Below, piece after piece: positions 1-9,461 of a stretch of 64,000 nucleotides of DNA. Positions within the stretch are counted from its first letter, which is position 1. Each line of letters opens with the position of its first letter. Under the pieces are notes generated by a model. That model was not told where the DNA came from, did not search any database, and was given only the letters and a program-made list of their open reading frames with translations. Made by a program: the position numbers and the translations under genes. The stretch comes from Mycobacterium genavense ATCC 51234 (GTDB lineage Bacteria > Actinomycetota > Actinomycetes > Mycobacteriales > Mycobacteriaceae): the NCBI RefSeq assembly GCF_000526915.1, contig NZ_JAGZ01000001.1, positions 186,001-250,000 of the forward strand, given 5' to 3'.

Positions 1-1056
1 ACGGGGTCATCCGGCATCCAGGTCGCGCCGATCGTCGCCGCCCAGGCCCGGCACCTCGTCGTGTTCCAGCGCTCCGCGAACTACACCATCCCAATGCTCA
101 ACCGGCCGTGGTCATCCGAGGAACAACACGAGATCCAGGAGCAGTATCCCGAGCGTCGCCGGGCATCGGCCTACGCGCCCGCCGGTACGCCGCACGGCAC
201 CTACCACAAGAACGCCGTGGACACCGAGCCCCGGGAGCGCGCCGACGCGCTGTGGAAGCGCTGGCGCGAAGGCGGCGTCCTGTTCGCCAAGACCTTCCCC
301 GACCAGACCAGTGACCTGGCTGCCAACGACGTCGCCCGGCTGTTCGCCGAGGAGCGGATCCGGGAGATCGTCAGCGACCCGATCGTGGCAACCGATCTCA
401 TCCCCGTCGATCATCCGATCGGAACCAAACGCATCTGCACGGACAACGGGTACTACGCCACCTTCAACCGCGACAACGTGCAGCTGGTCAACTTGCGCCG
501 CGAGCCCATCACAGAGATCACCGAGCACGGCATACGAACCACCGAGGCGCCCTACTCCTTGGACGTGCTGATCTTCGCCACCGGCTTCGACGCGATAACC
601 GGAGTATTGACCCGCATCAATCCGATCGGGCCCGGGGAGCGCGATTGCGCGACATCTGGAGCGACGGCCCGGTGACGTTCCGGTCTGATGGTGCCGGGTC
701 TGCCGAACCTGTTCATGATCAGCGGGCCGGGCAGTCCCTCGGTGCTGGCGAACATGGTGCTGCACGCCGAGGTGCAGGTCGACTGGGTCGTCGATCTGGT
801 GCGAGCCGCGCGGCAACGGGGCGTCAGCGAGGTCGAGCCACGCCTGGACGCGGCGCGTGCCTGGACCGACGAGGTGGCCCGGGCCGCCGAGCGGACGCTG
901 TTCCCCAGGGCGGCATCGTCGTGGTATCTGGGCGCCAACATCGACGGCAAGAAGCGCGTCTTCATGCCCTACATCGGCGGGTTCGGCACCTACCGACGCC
1001 ACTGCGACGAGGTCGCCCAGCGCAATTACGCTGGGTTGGTGTTGACGACCCGATGA
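1..1056 (+). pseudogene. Flavin-dependent (Baeyer-Villiger type) monooxygenase, 5' end outside the window, frameshifted
   Basis: An FAD- and NADPH-dependent monooxygenase of the FMO/Baeyer-Villiger group, which would oxygenate a ketone or other hydrophobic substrate in the cytosol. The window opens inside the gene: the first codons read TGSSGIQ, the second (NADPH) Rossmann glycine motif, followed by VVFQRSANYTIP and, near 577-600, the FATGFDA motif typical of the C-terminal third. Near 637 the homology moves to another frame (LRDIWSDGPVTF), and near 678 it returns to the first (MVPGLPNLFMISGPGSPS). The two near-compensating indels leave a stop at 673-675. The last 120 residues are otherwise well conserved. 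A broken acyl-CoA ligase follows 21 bases downstream, so the two were probably co-transcribed. The family is clear; the substrate is unknown. Confidence 0.85.
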
Positions 1057-1077
1057 CGTCGACGAGGAAGTGAGACG

Positions 1078-2668
1078 GTGCCGGAGACGGTTCAGCAGCT
1101 GCTGCGGCAGCGCAGGCACGACGACACCCCGGCGATCGCGCGCGGCGAGGCGACCTGGACCTGGCGCGAGCACGTCGCCGAAGCCGAGACCGAAGCTGCG
1201 GCGCTGATCGCGCTTGCCGACCCGGCCCGCCCGTTGCATTTGGGTGCCGCACTGGGTAATTCGCCGGAGATGCTGCGCGCCATGGCCGCCGCGGCGCTCG
1301 GCGGCTACGTGCTGTGCGGCCTGAACACGACCCGCCGCGGGCCGGCGTTGCTTGCCGACATCCGGCGGTCGGACTGCAAGATCTTGCTCGTCGGCGACGA
1401 GCACCTGTCCTTGTTGGAAGGCCTGGACCTCAACGGAATTCAGGTCCTCGAGGTGGGCACGACGTGCTACGCCGAAGCGCTCGCCGCTGCACCGCCGTTG
1501 ACACTGCACCGCGAAGTCGTCGCCGCGGATACGTTCATGATGATCTTCACCTCCGGAACCAGCGGCAATCCCAAGGCCGTGCGGTTCGCGCACGGGATGG
1601 CGATCATGTGCGGTGCCAGTCTGATCTACCAATACGACGTCACAGCGGACGATGTCTGCTATCTGGCGATGCCGCTGTCTCATTCCAACGGCGTCGCCGC
1701 GGCTGGGCCGTCGCCGTCGGGAGCGGCGCGTTGATGGTACCCGCCAAGTTCTCGCCGTCGCGCTTCATCGACGACGTCCGGCGGTACGGCGTGACCTACC
1801 TGAACTATGTCGGGAAGCCACTGGCTCTGATCCTGTCCACCCCCGAACGTGCCGACGATGCCGACACCACGCTGCGCATCGCGTTCGGCAACGAGGCCAC
1901 CGATCGCGATATCGTGGAATTCGCACGGCGTTTCGGGTGCCGGGTCGTCGACAGCTTCGGGTCCAGCGAGTTCGCGGTGATCGTGGTGCGCGAAGACGGC
2001 ACACCGCCCGGCTCGATCGGTAAGCCCTATCCCGGAGTCAGCATCTACAACCCGGTGACGCTGCAGGAGTGCGCCGTCGCCCAGTTCGACGAACACGGCA
2101 AGCTGACCAACTTCGAAGATGCCGTCGGTGAACTCGTCAACACCACGGTGCCGGACCGTTCGTCGGCTACTACAACGACCCGGAGGCCACGGCCCACCGG
2201 ATGCGTCACGGCATGTACTGGGCCGGCGATTTGGCCTGTCGCGACGCCGACGGCTTTATCTACCTCGCCGGCCGCACCGCCGACTGGATGCGGGTGGACG
2301 GCGAGAATCTCGCGGCGGCGCCGATCGAACGAATCCTGGAACGGCTGCCACAGGTCAGCCAGGTCGCGGTGTACGACGTGCCGGACGAGCGGGTGGGGGA
2401 CCAAGTCATGGCCGCGCTGGTGCTTCGTCGCGGGATGGATTTGGCGCCAACCGATCTCGAGGAGTTTCTGGCCGCACAGCACGACCTGTCCCCGAAGGTG
2501 TGGCCGCGCTACGTGCGCATCAACGACGAGCTGTCGGCGACGGCCACCAACAAGATCCTCAAGCGTGAGTTGATCGCCGCCGGCATCAGCGCCCAGGGCG
2601 GCGTGCTGCTGACCCGAGAAGCTCGCGGCACGACGTATACCGTTGCCGCACAATTTGTTCCGGAATAG
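1078..2668 (+). pseudogene. FadD17-like acyl-CoA ligase, two frameshifts
   Basis: An adenylate-forming fatty-acid/acyl-CoA ligase that would activate a carboxylate as acyl-AMP and then acyl-CoA. The GTG start follows a GAGGAAG-like ribosome site. The AMP-binding P-loop TSGTSGNPK lies near residue 160, GDLACRDADGFIYLAGR carries the conserved Asp of the hinge region, and DWMRVDGEN and KILKREL mark the C-terminal lid. The wording of these motifs resembles mycobacterial FadD17. One base is missing near 1700 (CHSNGVAA should run into GWAVAVGSGALMVP), and another near 2152 (before FVGYYNDPEA), so translation would stop at 1734. Joined across both sites the protein is about 530 residues, normal for the family. 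The next gene is convergent and begins 3 bases after this one ends. Confidence 0.85.
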
Positions 2669-2670
2669 TC

Positions 2671-3522
2671 TCAGTCGGACTTCGCAGTAGTGGGTGCCTC
2701 GCCGAAGCGGGCCAGCACCAATGTGCCGGCCACCGACACGGCAAATCCCACGATCACCAGCCAGCCCCACCCGGGTCGCGCGGTGTCGCCGAGCCACAGC
2801 ACGCCGACCAGTGCCGGCGCGATGGTTTCGCCGACGACCATGGCGGCCACGGTGGTGGTGACCGAGCCGCGTTGCAGTGCGGACGTGAACAACAGAAATC
2901 CCGCGGCGCCGCCCCCGGCCGCGGCGTACAGCGCCGGGTCGGTGTAGAACGCGGCTTTGGTCGGATCGATCTCGTCGAGCAGGCGCACCCCGATCTCGAC
3001 GACACCGAATCCGCTTCCGGCGCCGAGACCCAGGGCGAGCGCGCGCTCCCGATCCGGCAGCCGACCGGCGACGGCTCCGAGGAGGAAGATGACGGCCACG
3101 GCCACGAGCAGCGGCCAGCCCAGTCCCGGTGGGCCATGGCGAAAGTGTCCGGGTCCGGCGGCACCGGCGAGTGCGGCCAGGCTCACGCAGACCACACCGA
3201 CGGCGGCCCACTCGACCTTGGACAGCCGGGCCGAGAGCACCCACACCGACACGATGGCGGTGACCGCGATCGAGGCGGCCAGCGCCGCCGCAACGACGTA
3301 GATCGGCACCAGTCGCAGCGCCGCGACCTGCAGCAGGAAACCGAGGCCGTCGAGGCCGATGCCCGCCAGGTAGCGCCACTGGCGCAGCGCCCGTAGCAGC
3401 AGCATCGCGTCGACACCGGACTTGCCGCCGGATTCCACCGACCGCGTCGCGACGGCCTGCAGCACCGAGGCGGTGCCGTAGCACAGCGAACAGCCCAAAG
3501 CGAGCAGCAATCCGATCAGCAC
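2671..3522 (-). CDS. DMT (EamA-like) family inner-membrane transporter
   Basis: A 283-residue, very hydrophobic protein with about ten predicted membrane helices in two five-helix halves, the pattern of drug/metabolite (EamA) transporters. The first helix starts at residue 2 (LIGLLLALGCSLCYGTASVLQA), with the N-terminal small-residue pattern typical of the family. The second half begins near residue 155 and contains the conserved ALQRGSVTTTVAAMVVGE loop, followed by the last two helices. There is no cleavable signal peptide. The gene is complete and in frame, unlike both neighbours. It lies downstream of the dehalogenase-like pseudogene on the same strand, with a possible hairpin between them. 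The substrate cannot be inferred; mycobacterial relatives are mostly annotated only as conserved membrane proteins. Confidence 0.8.
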   Translation of the reverse strand: MLIGLLLALGCSLCYGTASVLQAVATRSVESGGKSGVDAMLLLRALRQWRYLAGIGLDGLGFLLQVAALRLVPIYVVAAALAASIAVTAIVSVWVLSARLSKVEWAAVGVVCVSLAALAGAAGPGHFRHGPPGLGWPLLVAVAVIFLLGAVAGRLPDRERALALGLGAGSGFGVVEIGVRLLDEIDPTKAAFYTDPALYAAAGGGAAGFLLFTSALQRGSVTTTVAAMVVGETIAPALVGVLWLGDTARPGWGWLVIVGFAVSVAGTLVLARFGEAPTTAKSD

Positions 3523-3539
3523 ACGGTGACACTAGCCGA

Positions 3540-3563
3540 GCTGGCCCCCCCGACGGGGCTAGC
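3540..3563 (-). terminator. Possible hairpin terminator after the dehalogenase-like pseudogene
   Basis: Bases 3540-3548 and 3555-3563 form a 9-bp GC-rich stem with one G-U pair and a 6-base loop. It sits at the true 3' end of the upstream minus-strand pseudogene and before the transporter start. No T-run follows, which is usual in mycobacteria, so its role is only a guess. Confidence 0.3.
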
Positions 3564-4462
3564 CGCGCATCATGGCGAAACGATAGACCGCCTCGGCGAC
3601 CTCTTGGGGCAGTCCTCTTGCAGAAAGTGTTTGGCGGGCAATTTGATTGGCTCTCGCAGACCGGCGGCGTTTTGGGCCGCGACGCCCCAACGCCGCCACG
3701 GCAGCATCTTGTCCCGCGCTCCCCACACGACCTGCACGGGGAACGGGCCGTTACGGACGACGTCGAGGTAGCGGCGCTCTTTCGCGGCGGTCAACTCGAA
3801 GCCGCGCATGATCTTCAAAAACGCCCGCCCGCGGTCGTCCCCGAACAGCAGCGGGAGCCAACACGCGATTTCCGCGGTCGGCACCCGGCGGCTCACCCCG
3901 ACAAGTCGCATGATCGACAGGAATGCGCCCGGCACGCGCAACGCCGCCAGCCACGCTTCTCCGATGCCGCGGTGCGCAAACGGCTCCATCGGCCACGGCC
4001 GGTGAAACGACTCGACTTCGATGATGGTGTTCAGCAGCGTCATCGACAGCACCCGCTCGGGTACGGCGCCGGCCACCTCGAAGCCGATCGGCCCGCCGAT
4101 GTCGTGCAGCACGAGGTGAAAGCGGTCGAGCCGCAATTCGTCGATCGCCGCCAGCAACCAGCGGCCCAGACCGGTCCAGGTGTAGTCGGCATCGGCGGGT
4201 CGTTCGGCCAGCCCCAGCCCGGGCAGGTCGATCGCAATGCCACGTAACCTGGTTCCGGCCAGCGCGGGTACGACTTTGCGATACAGGGGGTACGACTTTG
4301 CGATACAGGTACGCCGACGACGGAACACCGTGCACACACACCACGGCAGGCGCGTCGCCGGGACCGTCCGTCGAGGACGAATGACTTGATCCCGCCGGCG
4401 CTGAAGAAACGGCCCGACGACCGATACCGTTCCAGCAGTCGATTCGGCGTTGCGGTCCGCAT
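3559..4462 (-). pseudogene. Haloalkane-dehalogenase-like alpha/beta hydrolase, broken by a 22-bp duplication and two other frameshifts
   Basis: An alpha/beta-hydrolase of the haloalkane dehalogenase/epoxide hydrolase type. The oxyanion-hole region reads VCVHGVPSSAYLYRKVVP, the nucleophile elbow is LHDIGGPIG (Asp as presumed nucleophile), and the C-terminal catalytic His lies in LPAKHFLQED. Three lesions are visible. One base is lost near 4370-4385, after the N-terminal FVLDG. A 22-bp tandem duplication at 4266-4309 repeats the LYRKVVP codons and shifts the frame. One C is lost from a C-run near 3608, so the natural ending QEVAEAVYRFAMMRG with TAG at 3559-3561 is out of frame. Repaired, the protein is about 295 residues, normal for the family. 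Native substrate unknown. Confidence 0.85.
4266..4309. repeat. 22-bp perfect tandem duplication inside the hydrolase pseudogene
   Basis: Bases 4266-4287 are repeated exactly at 4288-4309. The unit starts GGGTACGACTTTG and ends ATACAGG. Because 22 is not a multiple of three it shifts the frame by one. Removing one copy restores continuous homology from the HG oxyanion region to the nucleophile elbow. Confidence 0.95.
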
Positions 4463-4501
4463 GCCGAGTTGAACGTCACGCCGCGAGAAAAGCTTCCACC
4501 G

Positions 4502-5002
4502 CTATCCCGACGGAATTGCCTCGCCCGAAGGGCGGCACAGTGGCGCGAGGTAGTGCAGCACCAGGGCGGTGACGACGCCGTAGCCCAGATGCGGAATCAG
4601 GTCGCTGATCTAGTCGGCGAGACTCCAGGTGAGCGGATCGGTCACCCCGAGAACGGTCATCGGTCCGTTGGTGCCGATCAGGGCGATGGCCGACGCGACC
4701 AGTAGCCCAGGCCGCCAGCCCAGCGCGTATGCCACCCCGAGAATGACGCCCATCCCGATGCCGGCCGCATACCCGGTGAGCGCACCGAGGCCGGAGATTC
4801 GGTTGGCCAGCACGTCGCCGCTGCCGGGAACGGTGAGGCCGAACAACCTCGCCATCGCTTCGACGGTGCGTTCGGGTGTGCTGCTCGTCGCGCGGCCGCG
4901 CACCGCGATGTCGAGGTAGGTGATCACGTTCAGGGTGGTGGTGCCGGCGGCACCGCACAACACTCCCGGCCAAAGGCGTATTGCATGCGGTCCCGACCAC
5001 AC
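4502..5002 (-). pseudogene. Small membrane protein with an internal amber stop
   Basis: A hydrophobic protein of unknown function with three or four membrane segments (around LWPGVLCGAAGTTTLNVITYL, ALTGYAAGIGMGVILGVAYAL and LLVASAIALIGTNGP). Reading begins at GTG 5002 and runs 130 residues to a TAG at 4610-4612. The same frame continues past it with plausible membrane-protein sequence (ISDLIPHLGYGVVTALVLHYLAP) to a natural TAG at 4502-4504, giving a parent of about 167 residues. The amber codon probably replaced a Trp codon in the phrase LAD-W-ISDL. No enzymatic motif is seen. It is the upstream neighbour of the hydrolase pseudogene on the same strand. Confidence 0.6.
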
Positions 5003-5086
5003 CCCGGCAATGATAGGCGAGCCATCCCGGCGTGGGCCGCGTCGCCGCCCTACCTATTCCGCGACCGGGAACCTAGAATTCGGTGC

Positions 5087-5360
5087 GTGCTTCATCGCAC
5101 CGGCAAGACGATCGCCGCAGCGTACGGCGGCGTTGCCGTGCTCGCCTCGGCGATCGGCGGTGTCTGCGTCGCGCCGCAGACGTCCGCGGATCCGCCCCCG
5201 TCACCGGGACCCTGCTGCTGGGAGCGACTCATCGCAGCCGATGGGCCTGACCATCCAACCCGAAGGCGGCGGTAGCTGCATCATCGGTCTGAACTGCGGG
5301 CGTATCAACCCGACCCGGCCGCCACCGGCGACCAACCCGCCGCGTCTTCCAGCCGGCTGA
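5087..5360 (+). pseudogene. Small exported protein, copy 1 of a tandem pair, frameshifted
   Basis: A small protein with a GTG start and a signal-peptide-like N-terminus: Arg/Lys near residue 4-7, a hydrophobic core (AAAYGGVAVLASAIGGVCVA), then TSAD as a likely cleavage region. After a Pro-rich linker the homology moves to the next frame near 5205-5225, and the C-terminus reads GGGSCIIGLNCGRINP followed by a Pro-rich end. The same C-terminal pattern occurs in the next gene, which identifies the correct frame and shows the two are paralogues. I do not recognise the family. Two cysteines in CIIGLNC could form a disulfide outside the membrane. Expected length is about 90 residues. Confidence 0.5.
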
Positions 5361-5416
5361 GCGGGTCGTAGTTTGCCCGCACAATCGGGCGCGGTCTTCG
5401 GGTACACTGGGATGTC

Positions 5417-5707
5417 ATGGGGATTGGTACGACGGTCGCCGCACTGGGCGGCGGTGTCACCGTGCTTGCCGTGGCGCTCGGCGGCATCGGCACGGCCGAC
5501 GAGCCGCCGGGCGGCTCCACCGGTTCCGGCATCGAGCGTGGTTCCGGCCCCGCCGGGCAATAACGGCGGTGCCTTACGGGTCAAACCCGCCGGCGGTGGC
5601 GGCGTTGCATCCTCGGCCTGAACTGTGGGCCCATCAACCCACAGCGGCGGGCACCGAGGCTTGCGCACGGCCCGCATCAGGACGCGCCGACACCTCAGCA
5701 CCCATAG
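5417..5707 (+). pseudogene. Small exported protein, copy 2 of a tandem pair, two frameshifts
   Basis: A paralogue of the preceding gene. The ATG start is followed by a hydrophobic, signal-like segment (TTVAALGGGVTVLAVALGGIG) and TADEPP. Frame 2 then stops at 5561-5563, but frame 3 carries the linker (VVPAPPGNNGGALRVKP), and near 5602 the homology returns to frame 2 as CILGLNCGPINP, ending at TAG 5705-5707. The alignment with copy 1 (GLTIQPEGGGSCIIGLNCGRINP against ALRVKPAGGGG-CILGLNCGPINP) supports this reconstruction. Each half would be about 45 residues. Function unknown. Confidence 0.45.
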
Positions 5708-5754
5708 CGTCAACCCGCCGACCGAATCCCGCGCGGTTTTCCTATCATTTGGTA

Positions 5755-7377
5755 ATGAGCGCCGGTGAACTCGACACCGTGGGCTCGCCGGCTTTCACCG
5801 ACGAGGACCCGGCCCGGTTTCGCGCGGCCGGATGGTGGTCCGACTCGACGTTGTCAGACGCGGTGCGGCGCAACGCCGAACGGTCACCGGACCGGCCCGC
5901 TTACACCGACCAGCCCGGTATCTCGCTGACCTGGCGCGAATTCGATGCTGTGGCAACCGCTTTGACGAGTCAGCTGGCGGGCCTCGGCATTGTGCGCGGT
6001 GATCGAGTCGCGGTGTGGCACGGCGATTCCGCCGCGATCCACGCGGCGTTCGTCGCGATCGAACGTTGTGGCGCCGTCGTCGTCGGCATCGGCGCCCGCG
6101 CCGATAACCGCGAGGTGAGCGCGCTGCTGCGCAACACCCGGCCGAAGCTCCTGATCACCGACCCCAAGCACGCCGATGACGCGGGGCGGGTCACGGCCGA
6201 ATCGCCGGTGTCCCTGGCCGTCCTGGGTCAGCAGGCGGGCCTACCGCGCCTGGACAGCGACGTGCGGCCCGAGCCCGTCGCGGGTGAATCTCAACTCGGC
6301 CCGGACGACGTTTTCCTGATCAACTCCACGTCGGGGACCACGGGCCTGCCCAAGTGCGTCGTGCACACCCAGAACCGGTGGCATTACTTTCACCAGAAGG
6401 CGGTTGCCAATGGGCAGCTGGGCGCCGACGACGTGTTCTTGCCGGTCATCCCCACGCCCTTCGGCTTCCGAATATGGACCAGCCACACCACCCCGATCTA
6501 TCTCGGCGCCGCTGCGGTGATCCTGGAGCGCTTCACCGCGCAGGCGGCGTGCGAAGCGATAGCCCGACACAAAGTCACCGTACTCTGTTGTGTCAGTTCA
6601 CAATTGACGATGATCGTGGCCGACCGGGCAGCCCGCGACTACAACTTGAGTTCGCTGCGCGTCGTTTTCACCGGCGGCGAGGCGATACCGTACCGCCCCG
6701 CGGCCGAATTCGAACGGCTGACCGGCGCGAAGATCCTGCAATTCTACGGCTCGAATGAGACCGGCCTGCTGAGCGCGACGACGGTGTACGACCCGCTGGA
6801 GCGCCGGCTGCGCACCGGCGGCCGGATCGTTCCCGAAATGGCGGTCCGGCTCTTCGACGGGGATCGGGACGTCACCGCGACGGGGCGGGGCCAGCCGGCC
6901 TGCTGGGGCCCGGCGACCAGCCTCGGCTATCTCGGCGGTACCGACCACGACAAGCTGTTCACCCGCGATGGCTGGATGTTGATGGGCGACATCTGCGAGC
7001 TCGACGCCGACGGTTATCTGACCATCACCGGCCGGACATCCGACTTCATCCTGCGCGCCGGCAAGAATATCAGCGCAGCGCAGGTCGAGGATGCCGTGAT
7101 GACGCATCCGGCGATCGCCCTGGCCGCGGCGGTGGCGATACCCGATCCGGTGTTCGGCGAAAAGGTCTGCCTCTACGCCGAACTCGCCGACTCCGCGACC
7201 CTGGACCTGCCCGCTCTGGTCGAGCACCTGCTGGCGCTGGGGGTTTCCAAGGAGCTGCTGCCCGAACGCCTGATCGTCGTCGACGAATTACCACGGTCGT
7301 CCGGTGGCAAGATCGCCAAAGGCGATCTCCGCCAAGACATTCGAGCAAGGTTGGAGGCCGACTATGAACCCGTCTAA
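5755..7377 (+). CDS. Adenylate-forming acyl/aryl-CoA ligase (EntE/benzoate-CoA ligase-like)
   Basis: A complete 540-residue class I adenylate-forming enzyme. The ATG at 5755 is chosen because homology (FRAAGWWSDSTLSDAVRRNA) starts just after it; the open frame upstream overlaps the small exported protein. The P-loop reads STSGTTGLPK near residue 187, the adenine-binding motif FYGSNETG near residue 330, the ribose-binding Asp lies in GWMLMGDICELD, and the catalytic Lys in SSGGKIAKGDLRQ near the C-terminus. The opening WW phrase resembles aryl-acid ligases such as EntE, but the substrate-pocket residues do not decide between aryl and acyl acids. Its stop overlaps the class II aldolase start by 14 bases, so the two are translationally coupled. 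Confidence 0.88.
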   Translation: MSAGELDTVGSPAFTDEDPARFRAAGWWSDSTLSDAVRRNAERSPDRPAYTDQPGISLTWREFDAVATALTSQLAGLGIVRGDRVAVWHGDSAAIHAAFVAIERCGAVVVGIGARADNREVSALLRNTRPKLLITDPKHADDAGRVTAESPVSLAVLGQQAGLPRLDSDVRPEPVAGESQLGPDDVFLINSTSGTTGLPKCVVHTQNRWHYFHQKAVANGQLGADDVFLPVIPTPFGFRIWTSHTTPIYLGAAAVILERFTAQAACEAIARHKVTVLCCVSSQLTMIVADRAARDYNLSSLRVVFTGGEAIPYRPAAEFERLTGAKILQFYGSNETGLLSATTVYDPLERRLRTGGRIVPEMAVRLFDGDRDVTATGRGQPACWGPATSLGYLGGTDHDKLFTRDGWMLMGDICELDADGYLTITGRTSDFILRAGKNISAAQVEDAVMTHPAIALAAAVAIPDPVFGEKVCLYAELADSATLDLPALVEHLLALGVSKELLPERLIVVDELPRSSGGKIAKGDLRQDIRARLEADYEPV

Positions 7378-8137
7378 GCCACGACCAGGTGGTCTGCAGG
7401 TATGGGCGCCGTCGGTGGTGCCCCCGATCGGGGTCGAGCTGTCCCACGAGCAGGCGCTGGCGGTGGCGTTCCGCCACCTGGCCGGCATCGGATTCGCCGA
7501 AAACATGGCCGGACACATCACCTGGCAGCGCGACGGACAAACCGACATGCTGGTCAATCCGTGGGGCCTGTGGTGGCAGGAGCTCACCGCATCGGATATC
7601 TGCTTGGTGGACAGCGAAGCTCGGGTTGTCCGCGGCCGGTGGGACGTCACCCCGGCGATCCACATTCACACCGAGCTGCACCGCGTCCGTGACGACGCCC
7701 GGGTGGTGATCCACAATCATCCGTATTACGTCTGCGTGCTCGCCGCGCTGGGCAGATTGCCGGCACTGGTGCATCAGACCGGCTCGCTGTTCCTCGACGA
7801 CCTGTGCCTCGTCGCGGAATACGACGGTGAGATCGACAGCGCCGATCGCGGAGCCGATCTCGCGGCGCGCATCGGCGCTGCCAACCTCACGATTCTGGCC
7901 AACCACGGCGTGATCGCGACGGGTCGCAATCTGGCCGAGGCGGTGTACCGGGCGGCGTCGATCGAACGGGTCTGCAAGCTGGCCTACGACGTGATGCTCA
8001 CCGGCACCGAGCCGGTCGCGATGAACTGGTCCGACATGGCCGGCATGCAGCGGTCGCTGATCGAGCGGGCCGCCGACGTGTACTGGGCGGGAGCGGCGCG
8101 CATGACGATCAAGGCGGATCCTGATGTGCTCACCTGA
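7364..8137 (+). CDS. Class II aldolase/adducin family protein
   Basis: A 257-residue zinc-dependent class II aldolase/adducin domain protein (relatives include fuculose-phosphate aldolase and L-ribulose-5-phosphate epimerase). ATG 7364 lies inside the 3' end of the ligase gene. Metal-binding histidines are visible in HIHTELH (with downstream HNHPYYV) and in the third element NHGVIATG, so the active site looks intact. Members of this family found next to CoA ligases and amidohydrolases often act in degradation of ring compounds as decarboxylase- or aldolase-like enzymes, but the substrate here is unknown. The downstream amidohydrolase, starting 51 bases later, is destroyed by two nonsense codons, so the presumed three-gene pathway is incomplete. 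Confidence 0.88.
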   Translation: MNPSKPRPGGLQVWAPSVVPPIGVELSHEQALAVAFRHLAGIGFAENMAGHITWQRDGQTDMLVNPWGLWWQELTASDICLVDSEARVVRGRWDVTPAIHIHTELHRVRDDARVVIHNHPYYVCVLAALGRLPALVHQTGSLFLDDLCLVAEYDGEIDSADRGADLAARIGAANLTILANHGVIATGRNLAEAVYRAASIERVCKLAYDVMLTGTEPVAMNWSDMAGMQRSLIERAADVYWAGAARMTIKADPDVLT

Positions 8138-8188
8138 GCGCGCGGGAACCCGTCACCGCACAGTCGACGCAGAAGGGCATCGCCGCAG

Positions 8189-9457
8189 ATGAAGTCGATC
8201 GACGAGCTGGCCTCCGATTTGAGTTTCACCACGGCCAAGACCGGCGCCGAACGATCGGTGACGTTTCTGCCGGACCCGCCGCGGGCGCCGCGCCGCTACA
8301 CGGTGATCTCGGTCGACGATCACATCGTCTAACCCCCGGACACCTTCACCGGCCGGCTGCCACGAAAGTTCGCCGACCGCGCGCCGCGGGTCGTCGACAC
8401 CGACAGCGGCGGGCAGACCTGGGTCTACGACAATCAGGAGCTGCCGAACGTCGGGTTCAACGCGGTGGTCGGTCGACCGGTGGCGGAATACGGCTTCGAA
8501 CCCGTCCGATTCGACGAAATGCGCAGGGGCGCATGGGATATCCATGAACGCATCCGGGACATGGATCTCAACGGCATCTACGCGTCGCTGAACTTTCCCT
8601 CGTTCCTGCCGGGATTCGCCGGCCAGCGGCTGCAACAGGTGACGAAGGATCGCGATCTAGCGCTGGCCTCGGTCCGCGCCTGGAACGACTGGCATCTCGA
8701 GGTGTGGGCCGGGTCGTATCTCGACCGGATCATTCCCTGCCAGCTGCCCTGGCTGCTGGACCCCGAACTGGGTGCGGCGATGATCCGTGAGAACGCCGAG
8801 CGCGGTTTCCACGCCGTCACGTTCAGCGAGAACCCGGCGCTGCTCGGGTTGCCGAGCATCCACTCGGGACATTGGGATCCGCTCATGGCCGCGTGTGCCG
8901 AGACCGAAACGGTGGTGAACCTGCATATCGGGTCGTCGGGTTCGTCGCCGTCGACCACCGAGGACGCACCGCCGGATGTACAAGGCGTGCTGTTCTTCGC
9001 CTACGCGATTTCGGCGGCCGTCGACTGGTTGTACTCCGGATTGCCGAGCAGATTCCCCGATCTCAAGATCTGTTTATCGGAAGGCGGAATCGGTTGGGTG
9101 GCAGGCCTGCTCGACCGTCTCGACCACATGCTCAGCTATCACGCGATGTATGGCACGTGGCAGGCGCTGGGCGAGAAGCTCACCCCCGCAGAGATTTTCA
9201 CCCGCAACTTCTGGTTCTCCGCGGTGGAGGACAAGTCTTCGTTCGTCCAGCGCGATCGAATCGGAATCGACAACATCATGCTCGAGGACGACTATCCACA
9301 TTGCGACTCGACCTGGCCGCACACCCAAGAAACGATTTACGAGGAAATCGGCGATCTACCGCCGGACGCGATCCGCAAGTTCACCTGGGAGAACGCGTAG
9401 CGGTTGTACCAGCATCCGGTGCCCGCCGCGATACAGCGGGATCCCGAGGCGTTCTGA
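8189..9457 (+). pseudogene. Amidohydrolase family 2 protein with two nonsense codons
   Basis: A metal-dependent amidohydrolase (amidohydrolase_2/ACMSD-like TIM barrel), which would hydrolyse or decarboxylate a ring-cleavage product. The frame is continuous from ATG 8189 to TGA 9455-9457 except for two in-frame stops: TAA at 8330-8332, where SVDDHIV is normally followed by Glu (EPPDTF), and TAG at 9398-9400, inside the usual ENAxRLY C-terminal phrase. Ligand motifs remain readable: DDH near residue 45, HIGSSGS, and EDDYPHCDSTWP with the final Asp. The reconstructed length is 422 residues, normal for the family. The lack of frameshifts and the presence of two separate point stops argue for real decay. 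Confidence 0.88.
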
Positions 9458-9461
9458 AGAC

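Noticed and set aside
112-1683. Long 523-codon open frame on the minus strand
   Set aside because: It is antisense to the monooxygenase and acyl-CoA ligase, whose motifs are clear on the plus strand. Its protein has the Arg/Gly/Gln-rich composition of a GC-rich shadow frame.
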